A stretch of DNA of 13,600 nt from Irineochytrium annulatum. Its lineage: Eukaryota > Chytridiomycota > Chytridiomycetes > Chytridiales > Chytridiaceae. Positions 1 to 8,100 of this stretch are shown in pieces. How positions within the stretch are numbered: position 1 is the stretch's first letter; each line of letters begins with the position of its first letter. Under the pieces are notes generated by a model. The model was not told the DNA's origin and did no database searches. It saw only the letters and a list, made by a program, of their open reading frames with translations. The stretch is taken from contig JADGJL010000804.1 in NCBI GenBank assembly GCA_027600665.1, forward strand, positions 1 to 13,600, read 5' to 3'. Position numbers and translations under genes: made by a program.

Positions 1-140
1 TTGAGCGGGAGATGGGGGGGGGGCACCGTGTCGGTGGGATTGAGAGGGGCCGGGGCCGGCGTTGTCGGTGGAGGGGTCGTCGCCGGAGTGACGGGCCGCG
101 GACCCAGGGGCAACCGGGGCTTGCGGAACTGACGGAGCAT
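1..140 (-). CDS. Possible 5' end of a proline-rich protein (partial, runs off the left edge)
   Basis: A minus-strand frame starting at an ATG at 140-138 stays open for 46 codons to the window edge. It begins MLRQFRKPRLPLGPRPVTPA and continues Thr/Pro/Ala-rich. I recognise no domain. A 10-C run (10 G on the plus strand, positions 14-23) lies within it, so the frame is sensitive to a one-base error. The plus strand is also open here (Gly-rich, ending in TGA near 131), so coding direction is not certain. The minus frame is slightly preferred because its basic then Pro/Thr-rich composition is a common protein-like pattern, while the plus frame is mostly Gly/Val/Arg. It could instead be GC-rich non-coding DNA. 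Confidence 0.25.
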   Translation of the reverse strand, partial: MLRQFRKPRLPLGPRPVTPATTPPPTTPAPAPLNPTDTVPPPHLPL

Positions 141-275
141 AGGCGAGGTAGGCGCGTCAATATGAAAAAATGATCGCGGAGATTTTTACGATTGACATCC
201 TTCAAGATAACAAATGTTAACCTACAGTTATGTCAATGTCCTTTTTTCAAGTAATGTCATGGCACGCAAGAAGCC

Positions 276-1828
276 TCAATTCGCAACGCAGAACGCCCTG
301 TAAGCCGTCAACCCCGTCCCCTTATCCGCCGTCATCCCCACTGCAACGCCCGCATCGACGTAAAACACGAACCCTTCCGCTGCCTCTACGGGCTTCCCAC
401 CGGCCCCAAATGTTCCCTTGCCTCCCGTGACAACAACGATACTCGGCCCGTCCAACCCCTTCACCTCCTCCTTCGCCCCCGCCGGCAGATCCGTGCGCAG
501 AATTGAGAACTCGTCGATGGGCGGGTCATACAGCTTGGAATGGGTCAGGGATTGGAACGCGTCGCCCCGGAGGATCTGGGCGTCGGCCGGGCCGTGGGCA
601 TAGGTCAGCATTGAGACGAGGGTGGGGACGTCCTTAAATTTGGGGGTGAGGCCCGATCGAACGACGTTGTCGCTGGCGGCCATGCATTCGATCAAATCTG
701 GAGCCAACCACATTTGTCAGTACCCGCCATTGAAGCGGCTGAGAAAAAGGTGGATGGAGAGTTGGAGACATACCGCCGGACAGATAGGCGTGGGGCTCGT
801 TGGCGGCGAGGAAGATGCCGTCGCCCGGTTGGAGCTTGACGTAGTTCAAAAGGAACGCGCAGTACGTGCCTACATCCTTCGGGAACTGCGAGTCCAGGCG
901 GCAGACGAGCTCGTCGATGGTGCCTTGGGCGTGTTGTTTGCCTTTAAGTCTGCCCACGAGGGAGGAGAGGCCGGATTCAATCTTCGAGGCGGGGCACTCC
1001 ATCAGCTCCTATTCAGCGCATCAATCATGTATCTCGATCAGTAGGGGCTGGCAAAACCTTGAACAACGCCTTAAGCGCGGCCTTCTTAGCGGCGTCGTCG
1101 CTGCCGCCCTTTGCCGCCTTAATAAAGTTCTCCTTCACGCCTGCGGTAAAGAGCGCCGCAAACTCCGGGTACTTCTCAAGGTGGCTCGCGATCTCGGACA
1201 ACGGGCGGAAGCCGATGAAGGCCTCGAACGGCGTGAGGGCCACGGCCTTACAAGCGACACATCAGAAATTTCACGTCGAGAAAAGGTAGAGGCGGTACCA
1301 TCTCAGGCTTGTGGTTCGGGTCCTTGTAAATGTTCGGGTGCTCCTTAAATAGTCTCTGCGCCAGCGCCTTGTCCGGGTGAGCCTGGATCGACAGCGCCTG
1401 TACCCATTTTCGCGATAGCAGAACGATCAGCTTGAAGATCAACAAGCATGACACGCGGAGAACTAGAGCATATACGTACGACGTTGATGGAGAGCACCTT
1501 GAATAGAAACGGTATGTCCCCCGCGTACCGTTCGTGGATCGATCGCGTGAGGCCCTTCTCGGTCAGGATGCTCTTGAGCGACTTCGACGGGTCATTGAAG
1601 AGGGACGAGGGGCCGTTCGGGTGCGTGCCCATCCATAGCTGATCAAGAAGGTGTTGGTCATTCCACCGCCTCTCAACGCGATCAAGGGACGATCCAGCTC
1701 ACCTCCGCGTAGGTCTTCGACTCGTCGACGTTGAAGTCCGGGTCCGCGGCCGCGAGCTGGGCGACCTTGCTGCTCTTGCCCTGCTTACCCCAGGCGTAGG
1801 ACTGGGCGGAAACCTTCAGGCGATGCAT
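276..1828 (-). CDS. PMI40: Mannose-6-phosphate isomerase (type I phosphomannose isomerase), 6 exons
   Basis: This zinc enzyme interconverts fructose-6-phosphate and mannose-6-phosphate in the cytosol, the entry to GDP-mannose for glycosylation, GPI anchors and wall mannans. Exons on the minus strand are 1828-1703, 1638-1480, 1397-1299, 1246-1058, 1008-774 and 697-276, with introns of 64, 82, 52, 49 and 76 nt. The first four introns are phase 0 and the last is phase 1. The spliced protein is 409 aa, close to the family's 420-440. The N-terminus (QSYAWGKQG) and YAELWMGTHPNGPS match the family. The zinc ligands are visible: Gln100 and His102 in LSIQAHPDKAL, Glu127 in NHKPEM, and His264 in NEPHAYLSG. 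The motif MAASDNVVRSGLTPKF gives the catalytic Arg near 283. Every splice junction restores a conserved motif (SIN|V-ALSIQAHP, PEM|AVALTPF, SG|D-LIEC). It lies tandem to and downstream of PRP38 on the same strand. I see no broken or missing key residue. Confidence 0.96.
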
Positions 1829-1866
1829 TGGGGAAGGTTTTGATCGAAAGTCAGCGCGTTGGTGTC

Positions 1867-1900
1867 TGTATGATCTGCAATGCTACGTGTGTATGATCTG
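1867..1900. repeat. 11-bp direct repeat upstream of PMI40
   Basis: TGTATGATCTG occurs at 1867-1877 and again at 1890-1900, a 23-bp start-to-start spacing, about 39-72 bp upstream of the PMI40 start codon. On the gene's strand it reads CAGATCATACA twice. It may be a duplicated cis element or a chance duplication. I do not recognise the binding factor. Confidence 0.5.
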
Positions 1901-2123
1901 GTCACTTTGAGTCTTCCTCTAACCCAACAGGGATATGCACGTCATCGCCCCCGTGTTTACTAGCTCCTTTCGCATTTAAGTAACAATAATATATTGTTCA
2001 CCTTTAAGAAATGTAAGGAGATAAGGACCCAAATATTATACGTACGCGCGTGTGTGTTTAGCCGCCGCTTTCGCTTTGTTCTCTTCTGCGTTCTTCTTCG
2101 CTCTCTCACAGCGATATGCTCAG

Positions 2124-2138
2124 AAAAAAAAAAAAAAA
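2124..2138. repeat. A15 homopolymer tract
   Basis: Fifteen consecutive A residues on the plus strand lie in the PRP38-PMI40 intergenic region. On the transcribed minus strand it is a T tract about 140 bp beyond the PRP38 stop. It could be a poly(dA:dT) nucleosome-excluding element for the PMI40 promoter or part of the PRP38 3' processing region. The exact length is prone to sequencing error. Confidence 0.8.
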
Positions 2139-2280
2139 GAGGGCGGTCGGCGGTCTGGCGTTGCAATCCTCCTTAGGAGGCAAACGGTGCACGATATGTA
2201 CGCGCTTTAGCTCACAGGACAACCGCTTCTTGATTTCCTCCTTTATTTCTATGCCTCGCCTAAGCGGTTGCCTGCCACCA

Positions 2281-4221
2281 TCACTTCAGCGGCTTTAACC
2301 CGGCCTTTTCTCTCAACTTGTTCGTCTCCTCAACCGATAACGAAACCGCCCCCCCCGCGCTCTTCCCCTTCTCCGCACCACCCCTCCCACCACCTCTCGC
2401 GGCGCCGACAGGCTCCGTCCCGCCGCCCGCGAGCGTGTTCAACGGCTTAAGCCCCATCGATATCCGAATTTGGTTTGTCTCCTCGACTGTGAGCGTCTCA
2501 AGCCCAACCTGCGGCTTGGGCTTCTTCCACTCCTCCTCCTCCGTCACGATCTTGGGCTGCGCTTTCTTGAAGAGGCCCGCGATGTTCGCGGCTTTGTACT
2601 TCTTCTTCTTCTTTGCTTCGGCGCTCGCGGTCGTGTTGTCGATGCGGGCGAGCTCGTCCGCGACGCTCTTGGCCGCGGCCTCCTCGGCCTTCTCGCGGTT
2701 CTCTCCGCCGAAGCGGCGCGCTTCCTCGGTCGGGCCGCGTGGGCGCGCTTTGTCGTCGTCGCGGCGGAGATGGGAGCGGTCGCCGTCACGCCCTCCGTCG
2801 CGATCGTCCCGGCGCCGGCGCCGATCGTCGTCGCTGTCGTCCGAGCGCCGGTGAGAGCGGCGTCGGTCGCGATCCCGGTCATAATCCCGGTCGCGGTCAC
2901 GGTCGCGGTCACGTCGGTCACGGTCGCGGTCTGTGAGGGTAAGTGTAAGGAACGATCTGACATACACAAAGGCGCGGGGTTAGCCCCACCTCTGTCATCG
3001 CGTCCATTCCGATATCCCCTGTCACGATCCCTGTCCCGTGACCGTGACCGGGAGTACGACCTCGAACGACGCCGTCTATTATCCCGCCTGTCCCTTGAGC
3101 GCGATTGTGGCGTCGAACGTCGATCGCCACCGTTATCTGTCGAACGAGCAAAGTAGACGTTAGCAACGCATACGTCAAGTGCTGAAACACAAGCCCACCT
3201 CGTTTATCCAATTTCATCCCTTCCCGTTGGTCCCATTTCGAACTTCCATTTTCAGTCTTCTCGGCTTGGTCAACCTTCAGCACCTCGTTCCCCCTCCCAG
3301 CTTCCGCAACCGTCTTAGTCGGTGACTTTTCCTCCGATGTTTCCTCCCTTACTGGCTTGTTCTTGATGTCGTTATTGCTTCCGTTGGCATCTGGGTCCTT
3401 TCCATCCTCGTCTCCCTTTTTCAAGTCCTCCCCACCATCGTCAAGCTCCTCGCCCGCCTCCATTTGCTCGAGGTCGGCCTCAAGCGGACTAATCCGGGGT
3501 TCCAGATCCTTAAGATCGACAAGGACGCTTCGCTTAGTCAGACGCGGGAGGATGATGTCGCAGACGCGATCTTCCCGCAACAGCTGATCCGCGAAATCGT
3601 CCATGTATGTGAGGGTATATTGTCCGTCTGAAGGGAGAAGAAAGTTATGAAGACGATGTGAACGAGAATCAACGCGTGACTCAGTGCTTACCTCGCGACC
3701 GATATCTCAGCTTCCGCTTGTCCAAGAGCAACTTCTCCAAAAGCATGTAACAATCTTTCGCCGAGCAGGTCAGCCGGATGTAGACGGCCGCGAGGGCCGT
3801 AAGGTATTTGTGGGACTCGTTAAACAGGTACATCTCGAGAATGGACATCTCGGGCTGAAGCTCGAGCATCTTCATGATGAGGCAGATAAACTCGGTCGGT
3901 TTCAGGATCCCGCTGTGGACGCCGCCGACGTGCGTCAGAGCCGCGGCCTTGTCGATGATGGTTTCGGCTTGCAATGGGGCATCAGCATTCAGATCATGGT
4001 GACGATTTCAAGCAACCAGCTAGCTGGGGGAGGACACATACCGGTTAGCGCAAAACAGTGCTCCTTCCAATAAAGCGACTCAAAGATGCGGCCGCGGATG
4101 ATGGTCTCGACCAGATGCTGGGGATTTAAACCATGGACGCTCTTGAGCTCCTTGCCTAATGTAAAGCGGGTTAATTCCAGCAACGACGATGGACCGGTGA
4201 ACGGATCGCGTACGTACTCAT
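2281..4221 (-). CDS. PRP38: Pre-mRNA splicing factor Prp38 (PRPF38A type) with RS/RD tail and two C-terminal HIND motifs, 6 exons
   Basis: Prp38 is a nuclear U4/U6.U5 tri-snRNP/B-complex protein needed for spliceosome activation. Exons on the minus strand are 4221-4218, 4155-4042, 3967-3692, 3627-3199, 3136-2990 and 2930-2281. Introns are 62, 74, 64, 62 and 59 nt, all phase 1. The spliced protein is 539 aa. Residues 1-185 are the Prp38 domain: MSKELKSVHGLNPQHLVE, ESLYWKEHCFALTAE, VGGVHSGILKPTEF, RLTCSAKDCYMLLE, and REDRVCDIILPRLTKR. Residues 185-270 are acidic and low complexity. Residues 275-370 are RS/RD-rich (SRSYSRSRSRDRDRDRG, then alternating RD). Two near-identical motifs end the protein: TLTVEETNQIRISMGLKPL (about 457-478) and SLSVEETNKLREKAGLKPL (519-539). 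They match the Hub1-interaction (HIND) element best known from Snu66/SART1. The first coding exon is only ATGA. This is inferred because it gives the family N-terminus, a GTACGT donor, a TTAAC branch and a TTAG acceptor. It is divergent from TXNDC17. Human PRPF38A is about 312 aa, so the tail is long. Confidence 0.94.
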
Positions 4222-4269
4222 CGCTGACAGTGGTCCAAAGTTCAACGTTGGTGGAACTGACAATTTGCG
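4222..4269. promoter_or_regulatory. 48-bp divergent promoter between PRP38 and TXNDC17 start codons
   Basis: Only 48 bp separate the two ATGs. Near the exact centre is the 8-bp palindrome CAACGTTG (4243-4250), within GTTCAACGTTGGTGGAAC. I see no TATA box. Because both genes have introns starting 4 and 21 nt after their ATGs, control elements may extend into those introns or into the opposite gene. That is an inference from spacing only. Confidence 0.6.
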
Positions 4270-4931
4270 ATGAGAGCAGTCAGGATCAACGTGAGCTCTC
4301 CCGCCGAGGGTATGATCCCCGCAAGCTAACCGATGTGATCGCAATCTCTTCCGAACGTCGCGGATTCCAGTCGATCCCGGACTTCGATGCTGAGCTCGGC
4401 AGGGTGCTCGCGGCCGCTCCGGGAAGGGTGTTCGTGCTGCTGTTTGGGACTGAGCTGGAGTCAACGAATGAGTCCTGGTATGGCCTCCAAATTGATTCTA
4501 TTTGTTGGATATCATCTTAATTTTATTTCTTGCTGGATTGATTTATGAGTCGCTGATTTGGATTCATTAAGGTGCCCGGATTGCGTGATTGCTGACCCGA
4601 GAGTGCGGAGATTTGCAAACAAGGTCGAAAACTCGACGTTGGTGGAGGTACCTGTCGGCGAGAAAACAGTATGGCGGGACCCGAACCACCCGTTCAGGAA
4701 GCACGCGAAGCTGCTGGTGACGTCCATTCCGACATTGTACGAATTCAGCAAGGTCAGTGGTTAGGCCGGTCCTTCGCCGTTGTTTTCTTGGGTTCTTGTT
4801 TAATCTTACTCTCACTTTGAACATTATTTGTCTGACGGCGTCGCCTCATGAAGGGTGGGGAGGTGGTGAAGAAGCTCGTTGAGTCGGAGGCGGCGGACGA
4901 GAACCTATTGCAGAACTTTTTCAGTGGCTGA
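4270..4931 (+). CDS. TXNDC17: Thioredoxin domain-containing protein 17-like (TRP14 family, DUF953), 4 exons
   Basis: This is a small cytosolic thioredoxin-fold disulfide reductase. In animals TRP14 takes electrons from thioredoxin reductase and reduces cystine and selected protein disulfides rather than the classic thioredoxin targets. Exons are 4270-4290, 4371-4477, 4572-4752 and 4854-4931, with introns of 80, 94 and 101 nt. The protein is 128 aa (human 123). The active site is WCPDC at residues 43-47, the TRP14 signature rather than WCGPC, and the codon for Trp43 is split by intron 2. Further family motifs are EVPVGEKTVWRDPNHPFRK, the cis-proline in SIPTLYEF (Pro96), and the C-terminal KLVESE. 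The 7-codon first exon (MRAVRIN) is chosen because the next sequence upstream has no in-frame Met outside the neighbour, and the GTGAGC donor, GCTAACC branch and TTCCAG acceptor give the expected N-terminus (INSIPDFDAEL). It is divergent from PRP38. Confidence 0.93.
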
Positions 4932-5152
4932 GAGCGTTCACGACGGTCGTGAAATCCTCCAGCATGAGAGGTTCGAGTTTGGTTCCAGTTCCATTTGTCA
5001 TCGATAAATATCTTTGCCTGCTGTGGATTTCATTGGCGGTTTTTCTCCTCCCTCTCCTCTGCCGTTTCTCCGAACTTCGTGAAGGTAAGGACAAAGTATT
5101 TCAGTGAAGTCAAATCCGCAGTCCGAGAGCGGAAATTAGTGAGCCGCCCACC
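4932..5152 (+). promoter_or_regulatory. Intergenic promoter/leader of the FN3-CCCH-SAM gene
   Basis: This 221-bp stretch lies between the TXNDC17 stop and the next ATG. It holds the 17-bp palindrome at 4937-4953, an AT-rich patch (CGATAAATA, 5001-5009) and a pyrimidine-rich stretch about 5036-5075 that could mark transcription start. The start codon context is CCCACCATGC, favourable for initiation. It must also contain the TXNDC17 3' UTR. Assignment of the elements is inferred. Confidence 0.5.
4937..4953. repeat. Perfect 17-bp palindrome (8-bp arms, 1-bp centre)
   Basis: TTCACGACGGTCGTGAA reads TTCACGAC, G, GTCGTGAA and is fully self-complementary in its arms. It sits 6 bp after the TXNDC17 stop and 200 bp before the next start codon. 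As DNA it looks like a dimer-binding site. As RNA it could fold as a 7-bp stem with a CGG loop in the TXNDC17 3' UTR. Confidence 0.8.
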
Positions 5153-8100
5153 ATGCCCCTCATTGTCGAGCTGGAGGAGGGGGAGGAGTTGCCTGGCGTC
5201 GCAATGCATTCGCCGGCTCCTCCGCGTCGGCCGTCCTACGACGACCTCGAAGAAAAGGAGGGTGAGGATGGCGAGGGCGGACTCTATCAACCGCCGTCGG
5301 AGGGGGACTCTGAGGGCGAATACGAGGACGACTCCTTTGAGGATGACGGGGACGAGAAGGGCGACGAGGAGGCGTGGACGGCTCAAGCAGCCGCGCAGTT
5401 GGGAACCACGGTCCCCGTGCAGTTTCTCTTCCGCGGTTCGGGCATCGGCGGCGACGGTACCGACAGCGACGATGAGACGGACGAGGAGGACGCCGACGAC
5501 GGCAACAACGACCGCGAGTCCGACGGCCCGCCCGTGCGGTTGTCCCCGGGTCGTCCGGTCGCGCGCGACGCCAAGCAGCGCGAGGTGGGCGGGAGCAGCG
5601 ACGAGTCCGAACCATCCGAGGCGGCGGTCGGCGAGGTGGCCGCTGCCGCGGCACCTGCGGATGAGTCGGACCCGTACAGCGATTCCGACATGGACGAGGA
5701 CGAGGACGACGACGAGGACGACGAGGAGGATTTCGCGGTGCAGGCCGAGTCAGTGCTTGAGGGGACCCCGGACATCGTGATGCCGCCAGCCGGCGAGAGC
5801 GATGAGGCTGAGGACCGGGTTAACTCTCCGCTGGTCGAGACTGCGGAGGAGCTTCTTCCCCCTGTCGATGAAGCTGGCGAGCCGGAAACCTTGGACGACC
5901 CTCGGTTGCCGTCTGATGAGGCGGAAGGATTACCTAAGCTGTCCGGGTTCGACACGTTGACGGAGTTTCTGAGCAAGTTAAGAGAGACGATGCCCGGAGC
6001 GTTTGCTGATATTACCGAGGTAGACATCTTGACAAATGCAGGAGCTAATTAATTTTTTGCAGGATATCGACCGCCGGCAACCATTCAGCTCATGGTCTGC
6101 AGCTCTCAACTCAGCCGGCCGGATGGCGAGATCGAACGGATGTTGCCGGACGCCATACCTCCACGACCTGAACCTTTGCAGCAGTCTCGATGTGTCGAAC
6201 CTTCGGAACCTTCTTTGCCAACGAAAGAGTCAGACTGCGGATCATGTCGCCGCGGTCCAGGCCGTGACGCAGGCGCAGATTAAGCTAGACGGAGTTCACG
6301 GGGATCAGGTTAGCTCCATTATTGGCACCTTCCCACTTTGTCCGCATTTTTCTTCAGTTTTGGCTGATGTACGTTTCGGCAAAAGACCGAGGATATTGAG
6401 AAGCTTCGCATCCTTCAAGAAAACGTCAAGACGCTTGGAGTTGCGCTGACGAAGACGCATAACCAGATTAAGGCGGTCGACCACACTATCAGCGCTCGCA
6501 TCCGATCGAACCACGAAGCCGCGTGTCTCGCCCTCGGTCGCCGCGCGAACGGCGAGTACTTTGATCACAAGCAGGACGGACGGGGGACATTGCGGGGCTC
6601 GAGGCGATACCAGGCAAAGGACTCTCGGCGGTGGCGTGGGATCGAATCTTCCTCTGAGGCCAATAGGAGTTAGTGTCATCCCTGTGTCATAACATTTAAT
6701 CAAGGATTCTAACTCGCGGTTACAGAGCGGTTGTCGGAGCTCGATCAGGCGAAGCGGGTCCTCGCCAGTCACAAGCAGCGCCATCAGTACATTGTTATGA
6801 ACGACCATGTGAAGTTTACCGAGAATCGGAAGGTGCCCGTTTACGCTTCTCTGGATGGCGACGATGATAGCGCGCACAGAGGTGAGTTTTTTGACTCTGT
6901 TAAAAATACACGCTAAGCGTGTCAGCCAAAATCCCGGGTTATGAGCTGCTTAAAAGGGAGCGCATGAATGAGCTAGGAGCCCGCGGGGTCGAGATGAAGA
7001 AGAAGAACAGATTTGTTGTGCTCGAGTTCCGTAAGTGTGCAAAGAATTCTTGATTATATGATTGACGGCCGTTTGCAGCGTCCCAACCGACTTCTCCTGT
7101 GGTCAGCTTCAAGACAACGGCCCTGACTCGGATTTATTCGGTGGAGTGGATGTGTGGAGGGGCTAAGGAGCGGAGAGTGACCGAGTACGAGGTGTGGACG
7201 CGTCTGAACGGCCTCGACTGGAAGCGCGAGTGGGCCGGGACGGAAACATCGTGCGAGCTCGAGTTGGCGGATGACGGCGTTATTCAGTTCCGCGTTCGGG
7301 TGCGTGTTTATATATACAGTCGCTTTAAGCGCTTCAAAGTTGTTAATAATGGTTCCAGGCCAAGAACGAGCTGGGCTGGTCTGTGCCATCGTATCCACGC
7401 GACATCACCGTTGGGCCGGTGGAGAAGTCATCAAAGCGCAAGGCCGGCACGGAAGCAGCCCCTGCTGGCGAAGCCGAGGCGACTCGCGTCGTTGTCGAGG
7501 CCGACGCTTCAGAGTCGGTCGACTTTCGTTCAAAGCTCAACGAAATCAAGACGACGTACGGCGTTCAGGACCGTCTTTCGCACTTGCAAGAGCTCCTATT
7601 ATTCGCGGAAGGTCACACGCCGCCTATTCCGGAGGTTTTGAAGGAGATTCGCGCGGCGATCACCTTCGTCACCGACCACTCGAAAAAGGAAGCGAGGGCT
7701 TTGTCATCTCAGTGGAGGACGAAGTTGTCCGGCATGACGACCGACGTTTTGAGAACTCCGGACCATACGCAATTGGCTTCGACATCATCGGATCTCGCCG
7801 ACATGCTTGAGTCCCTCTCCCGTGACGTCGAGATCGACCCAGTGACGCCCGCCGTCCGCAACCAAATTGCCCAGGCAATCACGGGCCTAATCATAAAGCG
7901 GCCGAAGAAGCTCACCCCGGTCGTCTCTAAGTCGGGCACCGTCGTGACACCGGGTCTTCAAGCTCTTCGCCGCATCGCCCACGTTGCGGATACATTTCTC
8001 GCCGCTATCCGGGCGAAGGTTGTTGGCGGGCCTACGTCGGAGGAGGAGGCCGAGGAGTGGGTGTCCTTGATTACCAACGAGATTGATCGGGCTTACGGCC

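Larger units (their letters stand above)
1829..2280. other. Intergenic region between PRP38 3' end and PMI40 start
   Basis: This 452-bp stretch must hold the PRP38 3' UTR and polyadenylation region and the PMI40 promoter, both read on the minus strand. It contains a 15-A run at 2124-2138 (poly-T on the transcribed strand) and an 11-bp direct repeat at 1867 and 1890. Short open frames here have low-complexity or biased translations and no recognisable domain, so I call no gene in it. Confidence 0.6.

Noticed and set aside
1..131. Plus-strand Gly/Val-rich frame ending in TGA
   Set aside because: Open by composition only; a G10 run lies in it. The minus frame is slightly more protein-like, and neither is secure.
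2870..2930. Short alternating repeats that could suggest a CRISPR-like or microsatellite array
   Set aside because: They are the CG(C/T)GAC codons of the RD dipeptide repeat in PRP38 exon 6, with no spacers.
2470..3156. 228-codon plus-strand frame opposite PRP38
   Set aside because: It is the complement of the RD/RS-repeat exon and crosses two confirmed PRP38 introns on the other strand; low-complexity Val/Ala/Arg text.
4995..5780. A 261-codon plus-strand frame overlapping the large gene's exon 1, Arg/Thr-rich
   Set aside because: It is an out-of-frame reading of the acidic GAC/GAG-rich exon. Its composition is pure frame artefact and it lacks any domain.
5383..6027. A 214-codon minus-strand Ser-rich frame
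   Set aside because: It is antisense to the Asp/Glu-rich exon 1 (the reverse complement of GAC/GAG gives Ser/Val/Leu codons). No independent support.
5153..6052. Exon 1 as a complete 299-aa acidic protein gene
   Set aside because: A good donor at 6020, a CTAAT branch and a TTTTTTGCAG acceptor at 6062 join it in phase to further coding sequence, so a spliced continuation is preferred. Retained-intron product is noted as a finding.
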